The translations under genes and the position numbers were made by a program. Below, piece after piece: positions 24,101 to 34,433 of a stretch of DNA of 64,000 nucleotides. The DNA is taken from NCBI GenBank assembly GCA_001584585.1, contig LSYV01000008.1:2479209-2543208 (forward strand), read 5' to 3'. The notes under the pieces are model-generated. The model made no database searches. It saw only the letters and a list, made by a program, of their open reading frames with translations, and was not told the DNA's origin. This DNA comes from Gonium pectorale. Lineage: Eukaryota > Chlorophyta > Chlorophyceae > Chlamydomonadales > Volvocaceae. Position 1 is the stretch's first letter. Every line of letters starts with the position of its first letter.

Positions 24101-24727
24101 GGTGGCCCGGGCCGCCGTGGGGACTACGACGATGCCGATCGACCGCAGCGCCGCGTAGCGCAGCGCGAGCCTGGCCGCGACGGCTTGGCNNNNNNNNNNN
24201 NNNNNNNNNACCGCAGCGCCGCCGTAGCGCAGCGCGAGACCTCGGCCGGCCGACGGGCCGTTGGCTTACCCCGGGGTCCGGAAGGGGACGAGGGGCGGAA
24301 GGACCCGGCCAATTCGCCCAAGCGCAAGCCAGTAGAGTTCGCCCTAGCCCGTCCGCGCGGCGAGGGGGGTGCTGCTGAGACCGAGGGTGGCCGGGCGCCG
24401 GTGCGCTCGGGTCTGGCCGCTCGACTGTTCAACCAGACGCTGGGCCAGGCGCTGCAGGAGAGCCGCCGCGGTGGCGGAGGGCGGGACGATGGTGGGCGGG
24501 ACGGCTGGGGCGATGGCGGAGGGCGCGGGGCGGAGCGGGAGGGGGTGCGCGGGGTGGGACGCGGGCGTGAGGGCGGCGCTGAGCGCGGGCGAGACAAGGG
24601 CGAGGAGCAGCGCGGCGGCGGCGAGGACCGGCGGCGGGGCCGGGAGGAGGAGTGGGCAGGCGGGGGCCGGCGCAGCGCGCGCGACAATGAGGAGGACGAG
24701 CGGCCGCGGCGGCGCCTTCGGGACTGA
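18108..24727 (+). CDS. RBBP6: RBBP6/Mpe1-like DWNN protein lacking a RING finger
   Basis: Five exons: 18108-19813, 20083-20674, 20998-21215, 23087-23626 and 23800-24727, phases 2, 0, 2, 2, about 1327 residues with the 20-N gap counted. Residues 1-75 are a DWNN ubiquitin-like domain (IRFKFRAELSYSNLPFDG, then NSAVIVKRV). A CCHC zinc knuckle uses Cys193, Cys196, His201 and Cys206 and is followed by the family sequence KVPSGIPASKI. Known relatives (human RBBP6, yeast Mpe1, plant PQT3) then have a RING/U-box; here a Q-rich coil of about 90 residues follows and no further Cys-rich module exists. The second half is an SR/RE/KH-rich disordered tail (RSRSRDRRSKRS, KHKKHKKEKHK) ending in RLFNQTLGQALQESRR. 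The family works in pre-mRNA 3'-end cleavage and polyadenylation in the nucleus; that role is inferred here. Intron 3 is 1.87 kb long. Confidence 0.92.
22530..22587 (+). repeat. 29-bp tandem duplication in RBBP6-like intron 3
   Basis: Two adjacent 29-base copies of a unit beginning TGTGGA(A/G)CTTTGAGG, differing by one base. Confidence 0.85.
24190..24209. other. Assembly gap (20 N) inside the last RBBP6-like exon
   Basis: Twenty Ns. The 28 bases at 24142-24169 recur at 24210-24238 with one inserted base, so the contig ends on either side look like overlapping or tandemly repeated sequence. The downstream frame is fixed by the long open run to 24727. Confidence 0.99.
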
Positions 24728-25754
24728 CGGATGAGATTGGGAGACTTTCCGCATACCGAATGTGTGACCAGCTTGTTGTTCGGTGCTCAGAACTAGATCG
24801 TTTCGGCTGGGGCGGTAGGCCATGCGCTCGGTAGGTTAGGCCAGCTACGGTAGCGCGCATGTTAGTAAGGAGTTGTTAGCGACCGCCTGCGCAGGCGATG
24901 GGACGCGGTGGGACGCGGACATGGACTGTGCCTTCCACACAAGCGAATGGGAGACACGTTCGCGGTCTCCATATGCATTCGGGGCAGCAGGCAGCCCGTG
25001 TTGCCATGGACCGCAGCTGTGCCGCGATGCACTGGCTGCGACTGGCGGCGCGTCCCGCCGGGCCCCTCGACCATGTACTCATGCGGCGCTCCGGGCATCC
25101 ACCAGCGTGGAGACGCCCCGTGCAAGGTTGTACCTCGAGTGCCCCCAGCACCATGTAGCCGTACGGGTTTTGCTCTTACTTGTACGGCGTGTTTAATGTC
25201 TTGTCTTTCATGCATCATGACAGCGTACTTAATCTAGGTCGCTGGTGCCTAATGAGCAGAGGGCAGTCCGTACTTCTGGAGGCGCCGCATCGTCACGCGG
25301 TGGCGACGGCCGTCGTAATGCGTCGTTACTGTACAGAAGGGTAGCACGGCATGCGCTCCGGCGTACGCTCGGCTCCAGCAGACAGACTTGCAGGCTAGGA
25401 GCTTCAGAATACGTTGACCTGTAGACATGCATGCTTGATGTGGAGGGTGCCGGCCTGCGCTCCTCAATGCATGTGGGGGAACGTGCCCCAGCGTTAGGGA
25501 CGAGGGTTGTACTAGGTAGCGTCAGGTGCTGTAGGCATGTGGAAGACGACAGCTCCGCCCCGCTGCGGGTCGTTTCAGTCCTCCTGGTGTGGACGCTACT
25601 ATTGGACCGGACCGGGCCAGGACGGTCGCCCCATTTGGGATGTGCTATGGTGCATCTACTTTCGGGGCGCGGGCGACCTCACATGGCTGGTGGCGAGTTT
25701 GCAGCCCGCCCGCCCGCCCGCCGGATGGCGAGGTTAGGGGCAGGTTGCGCGCGG

Positions 25755-25759
25755 TGTAA
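25755..25759 (+). terminator. Candidate UGUAA poly(A) signal of the RBBP6-like gene
   Basis: First plus-strand TGTAA after the stop, implying a 3' UTR of about 1 kb. It lies 68 bp from the opposing signal of the neighbouring gene, which supports the placement. Confidence 0.45.
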
Positions 25760-25827
25760 ATACTCCCTTGAAGTGTATCCAACATTCCACCTGGGGCTCC
25801 GAGGCACATTCCTAGTAGTACTGGGAT

Positions 25828-25832
25828 TTACA
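25828..25832 (-). terminator. UGUAA poly(A) signal of the dehydrogenase gene
   Basis: TTACA on the plus strand, about 306 bp after the minus-strand stop at 26138. Confidence 0.5.
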
Positions 25833-26137
25833 GAGGAAGCACACGACCAAATGGCAGGGATCCCATCCGCGACACCTACCGTCCAGAGACCCGCCATAGT
25901 GCAGCGTTCATCGCTTCAGCCTCGTGTGCAGCATGTGGCACCATCAACAGCACTTGCCATGCCCCTCGGCACCTAAGCACTCCTGCGAGAGGCGCCGCTG
26001 CAACCGCAACCACAAAACCAACCGGCCCAACCGCAACCGGTCCCGGTATTAAGAGGCTGCACTAGCCGACGATTCCGACCACAATTCCAATGTCAGCCCG
26101 GCGCTCTGTAATGGACCTTGTCCTTGGGTAAATGCGC

Positions 26138-29100
26138 TCACGAGTTGACGGGCATGCCGCCATTGGGGTGCAGCACCTGCACAGGGGTTCCACGGCACCG
26201 ATCGCAAACGCCGAAGTAAGGCAGCGAGCACCCCCCAACGCTCCGCTCTGCAGCCAGCTGTATACCACCAAAGCACCAACGCAGTGTACCCACACACGGG
26301 GCCGCCTGCACGCAGCACGATACGCCCTCCGGCGAGGAGCCCCCACTAGCCAGTATGCTGTCCTCCGTCGACGCACCTGGCCGCTAAAGTAGCTGCCGTC
26401 GTCGCTGGCCAGGAAGACGTAGCAGGGGCCGACCTGCGGGGAAGGCAGGCAGGCGAGCGAGCGTAGCAGGGAATGCTCATGAAAGCCCAGCGCATGCGCG
26501 TGCTTTAGGGAACGCAACGCGAACGGCCCGTGTTATGTTATGTTATGTTACATCCGCCTAAAGGCGTGTGCATGTTCGTGCAGGGCGAGTCAGGCGTGTG
26601 CAGCCAGGCAACACAAGGCACGGCAAGCACTTAAGTACCGCCGCCGCTGCACGACGCATCGCCCTAACGGCCCCCGCCGCAGGGCGCACAGCACGCGCGC
26701 CCAACAAACGCCACTGCAAGGGCCATTGAGGCCCGGCCGATCACCGTAGAAACTGCTAGCCGCCAGCCAGCCAGCTCACCTCGGACGGCTGACCCGCCCG
26801 CTGCATGGGCACCTGCGGGGCAGAGCAAGGCGCGCTGTCACCCGACCCGGCCCTGCATCGCACCCCTTGCGTCTTCGGGCTGCGGGCGCGCATCGCCGGA
26901 GCGATGTGCATGCAACTTACACAGAGGGGCACCAGCTGCGCTTGGCCCAACAATGCCTGCCGCACCTCACACCAGGCTCGATGGGCGGACGGAGTCCTGT
27001 GTCCCCCGCCCGCGCCGCCCCACCGCGCACCTGCTTCTGCCACGTGAGCATGGCGGTGCGTGGGAAGGTTGCGGGGATGAGCGGAGTCCAGATTGGGCCG
27101 GGGGCCACCGCGTTGACGCGGATGCCTGGGATCGGGGTGGGTGTGGGGGTGTGGGTGGGGTTAAGGCGAGGGTGGGGTTGAGGCGAGGGTGAGGAGGCGG
27201 ACGGACTGCGGGCGTGGCGGGGTTGTGGAGACCACGCGGTGCAGCCGCACGTGCATGCGCCGACGAAGGTGCGGAAGTGGCAGTCAGGACGGGCGCCGCT
27301 CTTGCCCACCCGTTGTGACGGGCCGGCGCGTCGGCTGTTCCCGCGCTGGCCGAAAGGGCCGACGTTGACCCACATCCTCCCCAGCCCTGGTTGCCCAACC
27401 AACCGAACCGCTCAATGTCAGTCCCTTACAATCGGTACAAAGGTGTGCAGATCTCCATCCTGGAAAGTAAGCACGTGGGCAAGAGACTACCCTCCCACCC
27501 ACCCTTGCTGGCCAGCTGCTGGGAGAGTCCGCGCGTGAAGGCGGTGATGGCCCCCTTGGTGGCGCTGTAGTCCAGCAGGTGCGCCTCGCCCATGTAGGAG
27601 GTGATGGAGGTGGTGTTGATGACGGAGCCGCTGCCCTGGGGCAGGTGCTTCACGGCGGCCTGCGGGGTGGGGTGCGGTGCGGTGCTGGGCACGGGGGAGG
27701 TGGAAGTGGTATGTGGACGCATCCGTACGCACCACATATGGCATGTCCAGTGTCTCTGCTGCCCCTAAGCCCCTTCACACGCCCTGCGCCCACCAGAGTC
27801 CACGCGACGATGACCCAAGTTACCATCTGTGCCATGTCGAAAACTCCAGAAGCCTACAGGCGTGGCTCCACCGTTGGAACCCGGCTATGCAACCCACAAG
27901 CCCTGCAAGCCCCTGAATGGAAGGCCCCCTCGTTCTCCCGCTGGCCGCTGCTCACCATGGCCATGTAGAACATGCCCAGGATGTTGGTCTCGAACGTCGC
28001 CTCGATGTCAGCGTCGGTGATCTCGGTGATCGAGTTGCGGTAGTTCTGGACTGCGGCGTTGTTGACCTGCGGTTGGCGGGCGGTTGACCGTTCGCGCGGT
28101 GAGTTAGCAGGGGGTACCTCCGCGTCCCGGGCGGGGCACGTCGGCAGTTTGATGCCACTATTTCTCTGCAACGTTGATCGGCTACAGTCCCAAATGGATG
28201 CAGCAAGGATGCGGATGGCTTTTTCACACATCCTTCACCACCGTCAGTCAACTCCAAAACCCTACCAACCTGCATTCACGTTACCCGCAAGCGCACGTCT
28301 CCGTTTCCGTACCAGGATGTCCAATTTGCCCAGCTCCCGGACGCAGCGTTCGACTGCCTCGCAGCACGCCTGCGAGGTCCAGGTCGGGGCAATGGTGAAA
28401 CGTGGACTAACGGGTCCCAAGATGCTCGAGCGGGTTCAACAGTCGGCTCGCCTCGCAGCGTGTGGCTGACCGCTCGGGTCGTTGCGGGCCGACGAGCCAT
28501 CCTGGCCACGGACTGTACGATGTGCGCGCGGTCAGCCACGGCCCCAAGCGAGGGCTGGGTCTAAGGTGTAAGGACGTTATGGGCGCAGGAGCACCTTGTA
28601 TGGGGGAGTGAGCAGCGCTGCAGTGGTTTCACAGACTTGCAGCTTATGCGCCGGTTACAGGCCGGCGCCTTTGGTTGCGCGGCCCCTCAGACACCTTGCA
28701 GATCCGCAGCGGTGAGCCGGTCGTGCGTCCATCATGGGCGACCAGCGCCCCAGGCCAGAGTTGGCCCGACGAGGACCACAACATGCTCTTCCCACGCCAC
28801 CATCGCACCTGGTGGTCTCGCACGTTGGACGCCATGGCGATGCAGCGGCGGCCCTCCTTCTCCACGAGCTTCTTGGTCTCAGCCGCGTCCTCGTGCTCGT
28901 CCAGGTACGTGAAGAAGACGTCGGCACCTATAGGACGGGACGGCAGGACGGGAGGTAGGGCAGGGTGTCCGGGGATACGTGCAGGTGCGAGTCCTTTTGG
29001 ACGGCCATGCCAACTCAACCGTTCTCCGTCCTACCGGTACCATGCATTGCCAAACCCGGTTTGCTAAGCCTTCACTTGTGAAGGCATTTCCGGGGCTTGG

Positions 29101-30569
29101 CAACGTGACGGGGATGAAGACGGCATATGTGACAGTTCGGTATTTCGGATCCGGCGCTGTGCCGCCGATGCAACCCGACCCCACCCGCGTGCCCGGCGAT
29201 CCTCTCCGACCCACTCCCGATGCAAACATGACCTCACCCTCACGCGCAAAGTGCACCGCCACGGAGCGGCCGATGCCGCTGTCGCCCCCCGTGATGAGCG
29301 CCACCCGCCCCGCCAGCTTGTCGGCCCCGATGTACGAGTCGCGGATGATCTCCGGCTTGGTCCACATCTCCGCTTCCACGCCCGGCTGCCGGGACTGCGG
29401 GTTGAGCGAGGCTCCGTGTGGGGGAGGGAGGGGAGGGCAGGGTCGGTAGCAAGGGAAAACGCGTAGCAGTCCTGACAAGGCTGTACGCCGCAGCAGGCAG
29501 GGGCGCAGCGCAGTTGTCACACGCGCGTTCGCGGGACGCGACCCGACCTTGCCAAGTAGCGTCCCAGCAGGGCCCCGCGCCAGTGGCTCCCTCCAGCGCC
29601 CCTGGCGCCCCACGCAGGCGTGTGGCCGGCCCTTCATACACACACCGCACCTGGCCCTCGGGCATGATTGGGATGTTGCCCTTGACGGCCTGCGTGGGGG
29701 GAAGCCGGGGGTGAAGCGGTAAAGGGCGGATGCACGGGCGACAGCGCCGCTCAGATGGCGCGCGCCTCTCCTATCATGTCTGTCGCTGCAGTGAAGACCC
29801 ACCCAGCGGCCAGGCTGTCAACGCGGGTGTCCGGTCAGACCCAGTGTTACCATACGCAACTCCTAGTCACGGGGCATAAGCGCGCACCTGGACTTTGTGC
29901 TCCAGGCTCTCCTTGACGTCAGCCACCATGTTGCCCGCCTGCTGCTGCACGCTCTCCACCGACTCGCGGACCTGCGGGCAGAGGCCAAGGAGGAGAAGGC
30001 AGCAGGCAGCCAGGCAGGACTCAATCGGCTTCATCGGGCGGCGGAACACGATGAAAGCGCCTCATGTACAGGTTTGGTGTTGGCGAAGGCTTGGGGCTGG
30101 CGGTTTGGCTGTTCGGGGGTTGGTGGCGCACCAGCTGCTTCATCAGAGTTGGTGCATTCGCCACGATACCGTCGCACGCCTGCGTTGTGAAGCGTGGTGG
30201 GTAAGCGGACGTTGCGGTGCTGCACGGACAGCAAGGTTGACAACGGCTGACGAAAAAGCAGGCGGGGCGGGGATGGCTATGGGTTGCGGGGTCCAGGCGC
30301 GTGCCGAGCGGCGCAGGGACCCAGGGGTCGGCGGCCGCTCGGCGGCAGGCAGCTGAATCCGACGCAGTAACGAGTCCTGTCCATACAACCCAACAAGGAG
30401 TCTGGGGGCACGCGATTACGTAAGCGTCTGAGCGCAAGGGCAGAACTTTCCCCGGCTAGCCATCGCCGGCAGAATGGTTCCATAAAAATGCACAGCCTCC
30501 ACTGACCCGCCAGACCACGAATCACCAGAAACTGCGCACTTCACTCACAATGCGTCGCACCTGCTCCAT
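26138..30569 (-). CDS. Short-chain dehydrogenase/reductase, YghA / glucose-ribitol dehydrogenase type
   Basis: Twelve minus-strand exons: 30569-30549, 29971-29888, 29689-29651, 29394-29238, 28927-28809, 28369-28313, 28066-27956, 27659-27503, 27125-27031, 26812-26780, 26433-26377 and 26176-26138. Phases all fit and give 322 residues. The classical SDR set is present: cofactor loop TGGDSGIG at residues 83-90, NNAA near 161, and catalytic Ser214, Tyr227 and Lys231 (YSATK). RQPGVEAEM before the Rossmann fold and IRVNAVAPGPIWTPL followed by MQRAGQP match the YghA-like bacterial and plant seed 'glucose and ribitol dehydrogenase' group, so an NAD(P)-dependent alcohol or aldehyde reductase is likely. 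Residues 1-35 form a short amphipathic VRESVESVQQQAG...VKESLEHKVQ helix before the domain. Substrate unknown. The 21-bp first exon is set by an ATG followed by a GTGAGT donor; no clear targeting peptide. Confidence 0.93.
26531..26551 (+). repeat. (TGTTA)n microsatellite
   Basis: Four tandem TGTTA units in a dehydrogenase intron. Confidence 0.9.
27134..27198. repeat. G-rich repeat forming the pyrimidine tract before dehydrogenase exon 9
   Basis: Plus strand carries GGGGTTAAGGCGAGGGT followed by GGGGTTGAGGCGAGGGT and further GGGTGTGGG runs. On the coding minus strand this is the C-rich tract just upstream of the CCCAG acceptor at 27126. Confidence 0.7.
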
Positions 30570-31214
30570 GGCGTTTACTTATTAAGTGCTCAAGGGCTTG
30601 ACTCGGTCTCCTGAACTCTAGTGCTAATCCAAGATCGGGTCTGCCTGCGTGTTGTCACCAACGCTCAAGGCAGAAAACGCGGACAGTGGGGAGCTAGAAT
30701 TTTGTACGTGTTCGCGAGGCACGCCACCTTCTTACGTCACAGCATGACCTCAATCTGCCCAGCAGCGCTAAGAGTCACCTTATCGCGCTATTTCTATGTT
30801 ACCTGCGGACGAGAAAGAGCAGGGCCCCGCGCGAACAGAATGGACCCGCGGGTCGCCGACACCAACCACCCGGATTGCCGTGACCGGAGATGCACGGCGG
30901 CAAGCAACGTCATGGCAATGACATGCTGAGTTGCTGTACCGCTTCATTTAGCTTGGTATCTTACATCTGCGCGTCAGCAGCTCCCAAATTATGGCTGGCA
31001 CAACCTGGATATAAGGCCTAATGAGATACACAAGAGTAAGCAGGTTCTTAGAAGCGCCAGCACAATGCGGCACGATACTCTTGTGATAATTGAGATCCAC
31101 ATGCGGGAGGGCGGGAAACCGGGTACAGCTGAGGGGCAAGAAATCCTTGACTTGGTTGGCCTCTCTCTAGTCACAATTGTTATGTGGTTCATACCAAGAC
31201 TTAATTGGCAGAAG
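30570..31214. promoter_or_regulatory. Divergent promoter region, dehydrogenase / F-box-ankyrin gene
   Basis: 645 bp between start codons on opposite strands, lower in GC than the genes either side. No specific element recognised. The frame upstream of 31215 stays open to 31065 but has non-coding-like composition and was not included in the gene. Confidence 0.5.
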
Positions 31215-34200
31215 ATGTTTGAAGGATTCCGGGGCGCCAAGCGCCCCACCTCTGACCGCGACCAAAGCGATCGGGCGACGAAGCGCCAGCGCCCGGACGA
31301 GCTGCATCCTGCCTCCAACGTTTTGGTCCATACTCCACAAGGCTCTTTCTCGGGCGCTCCGGGCCCGTCGCGGTCCGCGGACGCTTCCGATCACCGCGGG
31401 CTCGCGAGCTCCGGCTCGACTCAGCCTGCTGCCACCAACCGCGCAGAGCGCACAGACCTCGGTAAAGAATGTGCTTGTCTCCCTGAAGGGGCTCTGCAAG
31501 GCGCGTATCTGGGGCTCGGCTCCCCCGTACAGCCGGACGGAGGACCGTTCGTGTCGCTGTCCCCGCCGGCCGGGCCGCCGCAGTCGCACCCGACCGTCCC
31601 TGGCGGCGATGCACCATGCGTCCTGCCGCGGCATGCGGCCAAGAAGCGCAGGACCGAGACCGCCAACGACGCGGCGTGTTGCGGCCAGCCTAACCCCACC
31701 CCCACCTCAAGCCCCCTCTCCGCCGCCACCGCCGACGCCACATCGCGGAGCCTGCTCCTGGACCTCCCGGCGCCGCTGCTTGCGCGAGTGCTGCTGTCTG
31801 CTGGCCGTCTCGGCGGCGGCGCCGCCGTCAGCTGCCGTGCCCTGGCGGCCGCCTGGCGCGCCGGCGCGTCGGATCCCGCCTTCGCCGCCGCCTACCTCCT
31901 GGAGACCTTTGGACCCGACCTGGCGGCGGCGTGCGTGTACGACTTTCCCGAGCTCACGACCCTGCTCCGACCCGCGGGTCGCGCAGCGCTAGCGGCGGAG
32001 GGCAGCAGCGCCGCCGCCGCAGCCATCAACACGGCCGCCGCTGTTCCGGGTGATGCCGGTGCCGGTGAGGCCGGCGAGGAGGTGGACGCGGACGACGCCG
32101 CAGCGGCGGGGGTCCTCCGCTGCATGCATGCCACCAGTGTGGACGGCGTGGGTCCGTGCGGCGAGCTGCTGCAGAACGCGGCGTGCCGGGGGCACGTGAG
32201 GGTGGTGCTGTTGGCGCTGCGCCTTGCTGCCGAGGCGCGCGCTCGGATCCGCGCCCGCTCGGTCGCCGGTGGCATCGCTGCTACCGCCCGCGTCAGCGAC
32301 TCCGGCCCCGGCCATGATGATGATGATGATGACGACGATAATGATGGTGAGGACGACGACGACGACGATGATGATGATGACGACGATGATGGTGATGAGT
32401 ACCTGTACGGACGTCCGCTGATGCCGTTCGATGGAGGTGACGCAACCGACAGTAGCGGCAGCACCGGCGCCACCTGCGGCGGCGACGTCGACGTCGGGGA
32501 CTGCGATGCCGTAAGCTTTGCGCTGGAGGCGGCGGCGCGTAACGGCCATACGGGCGCCGTGCTGGCGCTACTGCGGGAGGGGCCACCAGCGGGGCCGGGC
32601 GGCTTGACGGCGGCGCTGGTGGCGGCGGCGGAGGGGGGCCACCTGGCGTCACTGCTTACACTGCTGGTCTGGGAGTCGGCTCTGGGAGTCGGCGCAGGTG
32701 GAGCCGGCAGCGGTTGCGACGGCCCCGACGCCCACGCAGCGGCGGCGGCGCTTCTGGCGGCGTGTCGGGCAGGCAACAGCGCCTGCGCCGCGGCGCTGCT
32801 GCGCGCCGGCGCCACCAACCCGCAGGAGGCGCTGCGGTGCGCCGCGGCGGCGGGCCAGCGAGGCTGCGTGGCGCTGCTGTTGGGCCCCAGCCTGCGGCCT
32901 TCCACAACTGCCGCCGCCACCAGCGCCGCCGCCGGCGACAGCCACCGCAACGCCTCAACCGGCGAAGCCAGCGGTGCCGGCACCACACACAGCACACGCC
33001 GCGACCAGCAGCAACCAGCGGCGGCGGTGGCGGTGGCAACGGCAGATGGCCGCTCACTGCTGGCTGCAGTGCTGGCCGGACACACGGCGGTCGCCTCGCA
33101 TCTGCTGAGCGCGGGAGCGGATGCCAAGAGCCCCGAGGCCGCCAAGGCTCTGCTGTTCGCCGCAGGGGGCTCGGGCGCCGCCGCCGTCGCGGCGGCCGCA
33201 GCGGCTGCGGCGCCAGCGGTGGGCGGTGTCGGCAACGGCGACAGCCGGAGTCGGTCCGTTAACCTAGAAGCCCTGCGGCTGCTGCTGGCGCACGGGACTC
33301 CGCCAGCGGATGATGCCCTCGTGGCGGCGGCTGCCGCCGCTGCCGCGGGCGTCCCGTCCGGCGACGAAGCTGTGACGCTGCTCCTGGGGGCGGGCGCCAC
33401 CGCCGCTGCAGGCGACGGCGCGGCGCTGCTGGCGGCGTGCGGCGGCCCTCGCGGCGGACTGGCTGCGGCGGCGCTCCTGGCCGCTGGCGCCGACCCCAAC
33501 GCTCGTCGCGGCCTGCCCCTGATCCGCGCGTGCGTCGGCGGCCACGCAAGCGCCGTCGCGGCCCTGCTGGCGGCGGGTGCGGACCCCGACGCGCGGCGCG
33601 GGCAGCCCCTAATGGCGGCGGCACGCGCCTGCGACGCCCCGCTCACGCGGCAGCTCCTAGACGCCGGGGCGGACCCACGCGGCTTCGAGCAGCGGGAACG
33701 GAAGCCCGGCGGCCCGCCGATGCTGACGCCAAGCGGTTACCTGACCGACGCGGGCGCTGGCAGCGGCGCCGCCGGCGCTGTGCTAGCGGAAGATGGACAC
33801 GAGGACTCGGACAGGATTGAGCTCGTCTGCGCCCTCCTCGAGCACAAAAAGTGCGACCCCGGCCCGCTGCTTCTTGATTGTGGGCCGCTGACGGCGGCCT
33901 GCGCCGCGACGGGCGGCGACGGCGGCGGCCCGGGGCCTGCCGCTGTCGTGCGGTTGCTGCTCCGCGCCGGTGCCGACCCCAACCAGGCAGACGGACTGCC
34001 GCTGCGCCTCGCCGCCGCTGGTGGCTCTGCCAGCGCAGTTCGGGCGCTGCTAGACGCCGGGGCGGATCTTAGGTCATATGGCGGCGGAGCACTAATCGCC
34101 GCCAGCCGCCGGGGTCATACAGAGGTGGTGAAGGAGCTGCTGGCGGTGGCGGCTGAGCGGCGGGTGCTGGAGGAGGCGACGGCGGCCGCGGCCGCGGGCC

Positions 34201-34433
34201 CCAGCCGGGGAGGAGGTGTTGGCGGCGGCATGGAAATGGGCGTTGCTGGCGGCGGGGCGGCCCTGGAGCTGGCGGCCCGGAACGGATATGTGGACGTGAT
34301 GGCGGCGTTGCTGGAGGCGGGCATCCCGCCAAGTGCCAACGGAGGCGCGGCGTTGCGGGCTGCACAGGCATCTGGGAACGCGGAGGTGCTGGAGCTGTTG
34401 ACGCGGGAGCGGGCGGGCGGAGCGGGGCGGTAG
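31215..34433 (+). CDS. Single-exon F-box-like / ankyrin repeat protein
   Basis: One uninterrupted reading frame of about 1072 residues. The start chosen at 31215 opens directly into a basic, NLS-like stretch (KRPTSDRDQSDRATKRQR). Residues about 178-230 fit an F-box (LLLDLPAPLLARVLLSAG, CRALAAAWRAG). From residue about 310 to the end there are many ankyrin-type repeats, for example NGHTGAVLALL, GHTAVASHLLSAGAD, GHASAVAALLAAGADP and NGYVDVMAALLEAG. An Asp-rich run sits near residues 366-395. F-box proteins usually recruit substrates to an SCF ubiquitin ligase through the repeat domain; this role is inferred. Lack of introns is unusual beside its intron-rich neighbours. No UGUAA was found close downstream. 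Confidence 0.8.
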   Translation: MFEGFRGAKRPTSDRDQSDRATKRQRPDELHPASNVLVHTPQGSFSGAPGPSRSADASDHRGLASSGSTQPAATNRAERTDLGKECACLPEGALQGAYLGLGSPVQPDGGPFVSLSPPAGPPQSHPTVPGGDAPCVLPRHAAKKRRTETANDAACCGQPNPTPTSSPLSAATADATSRSLLLDLPAPLLARVLLSAGRLGGGAAVSCRALAAAWRAGASDPAFAAAYLLETFGPDLAAACVYDFPELTTLLRPAGRAALAAEGSSAAAAAINTAAAVPGDAGAGEAGEEVDADDAAAAGVLRCMHATSVDGVGPCGELLQNAACRGHVRVVLLALRLAAEARARIRARSVAGGIAATARVSDSGPGHDDDDDDDDNDGEDDDDDDDDDDDDDGDEYLYGRPLMPFDGGDATDSSGSTGATCGGDVDVGDCDAVSFALEAAARNGHTGAVLALLREGPPAGPGGLTAALVAAAEGGHLASLLTLLVWESALGVGAGGAGSGCDGPDAHAAAAALLAACRAGNSACAAALLRAGATNPQEALRCAAAAGQRGCVALLLGPSLRPSTTAAATSAAAGDSHRNASTGEASGAGTTHSTRRDQQQPAAAVAVATADGRSLLAAVLAGHTAVASHLLSAGADAKSPEAAKALLFAAGGSGAAAVAAAAAAAAPAVGGVGNGDSRSRSVNLEALRLLLAHGTPPADDALVAAAAAAAAGVPSGDEAVTLLLGAGATAAAGDGAALLAACGGPRGGLAAAALLAAGADPNARRGLPLIRACVGGHASAVAALLAAGADPDARRGQPLMAAARACDAPLTRQLLDAGADPRGFEQRERKPGGPPMLTPSGYLTDAGAGSGAAGAVLAEDGHEDSDRIELVCALLEHKKCDPGPLLLDCGPLTAACAATGGDGGGPGPAAVVRLLLRAGADPNQADGLPLRLAAAGGSASAVRALLDAGADLRSYGGGALIAASRRGHTEVVKELLAVAAERRVLEEATAAAAAGPSRGGGVGGGMEMGVAGGGAALELAARNGYVDVMAALLEAGIPPSANGGAALRAAQASGNAEVLELLTRERAGGAGR
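32313..32399 (+). repeat. (GAT/GAC)n coding microsatellite
   Basis: Imperfect GAY triplets encoding a long aspartate run, interrupted by a few Asn, Gly and Glu codons, inside the F-box/ankyrin gene. Confidence 0.9.

Larger units (their letters stand above)
24728..26137. other. Convergent 3' region of RBBP6-like gene and dehydrogenase
   Basis: No coding exon seen. It contains the two facing poly(A) signals; the remainder is 3' UTR of the two genes. Confidence 0.5.

Noticed and set aside
29394..29415. Dehydrogenase exon 4 starting at GGAG|CCTCG further upstream
   Set aside because: That acceptor gives the wrong phase after exon 3; GCAG|TCCCGG is in phase and aligns with the YghA-type PGIQAKM region.
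31892..33646. Long open frame antisense to the F-box/ankyrin gene
   Set aside because: It mirrors GC-rich codons of the sense gene and encodes only Ala/Ser/Pro runs without motifs.
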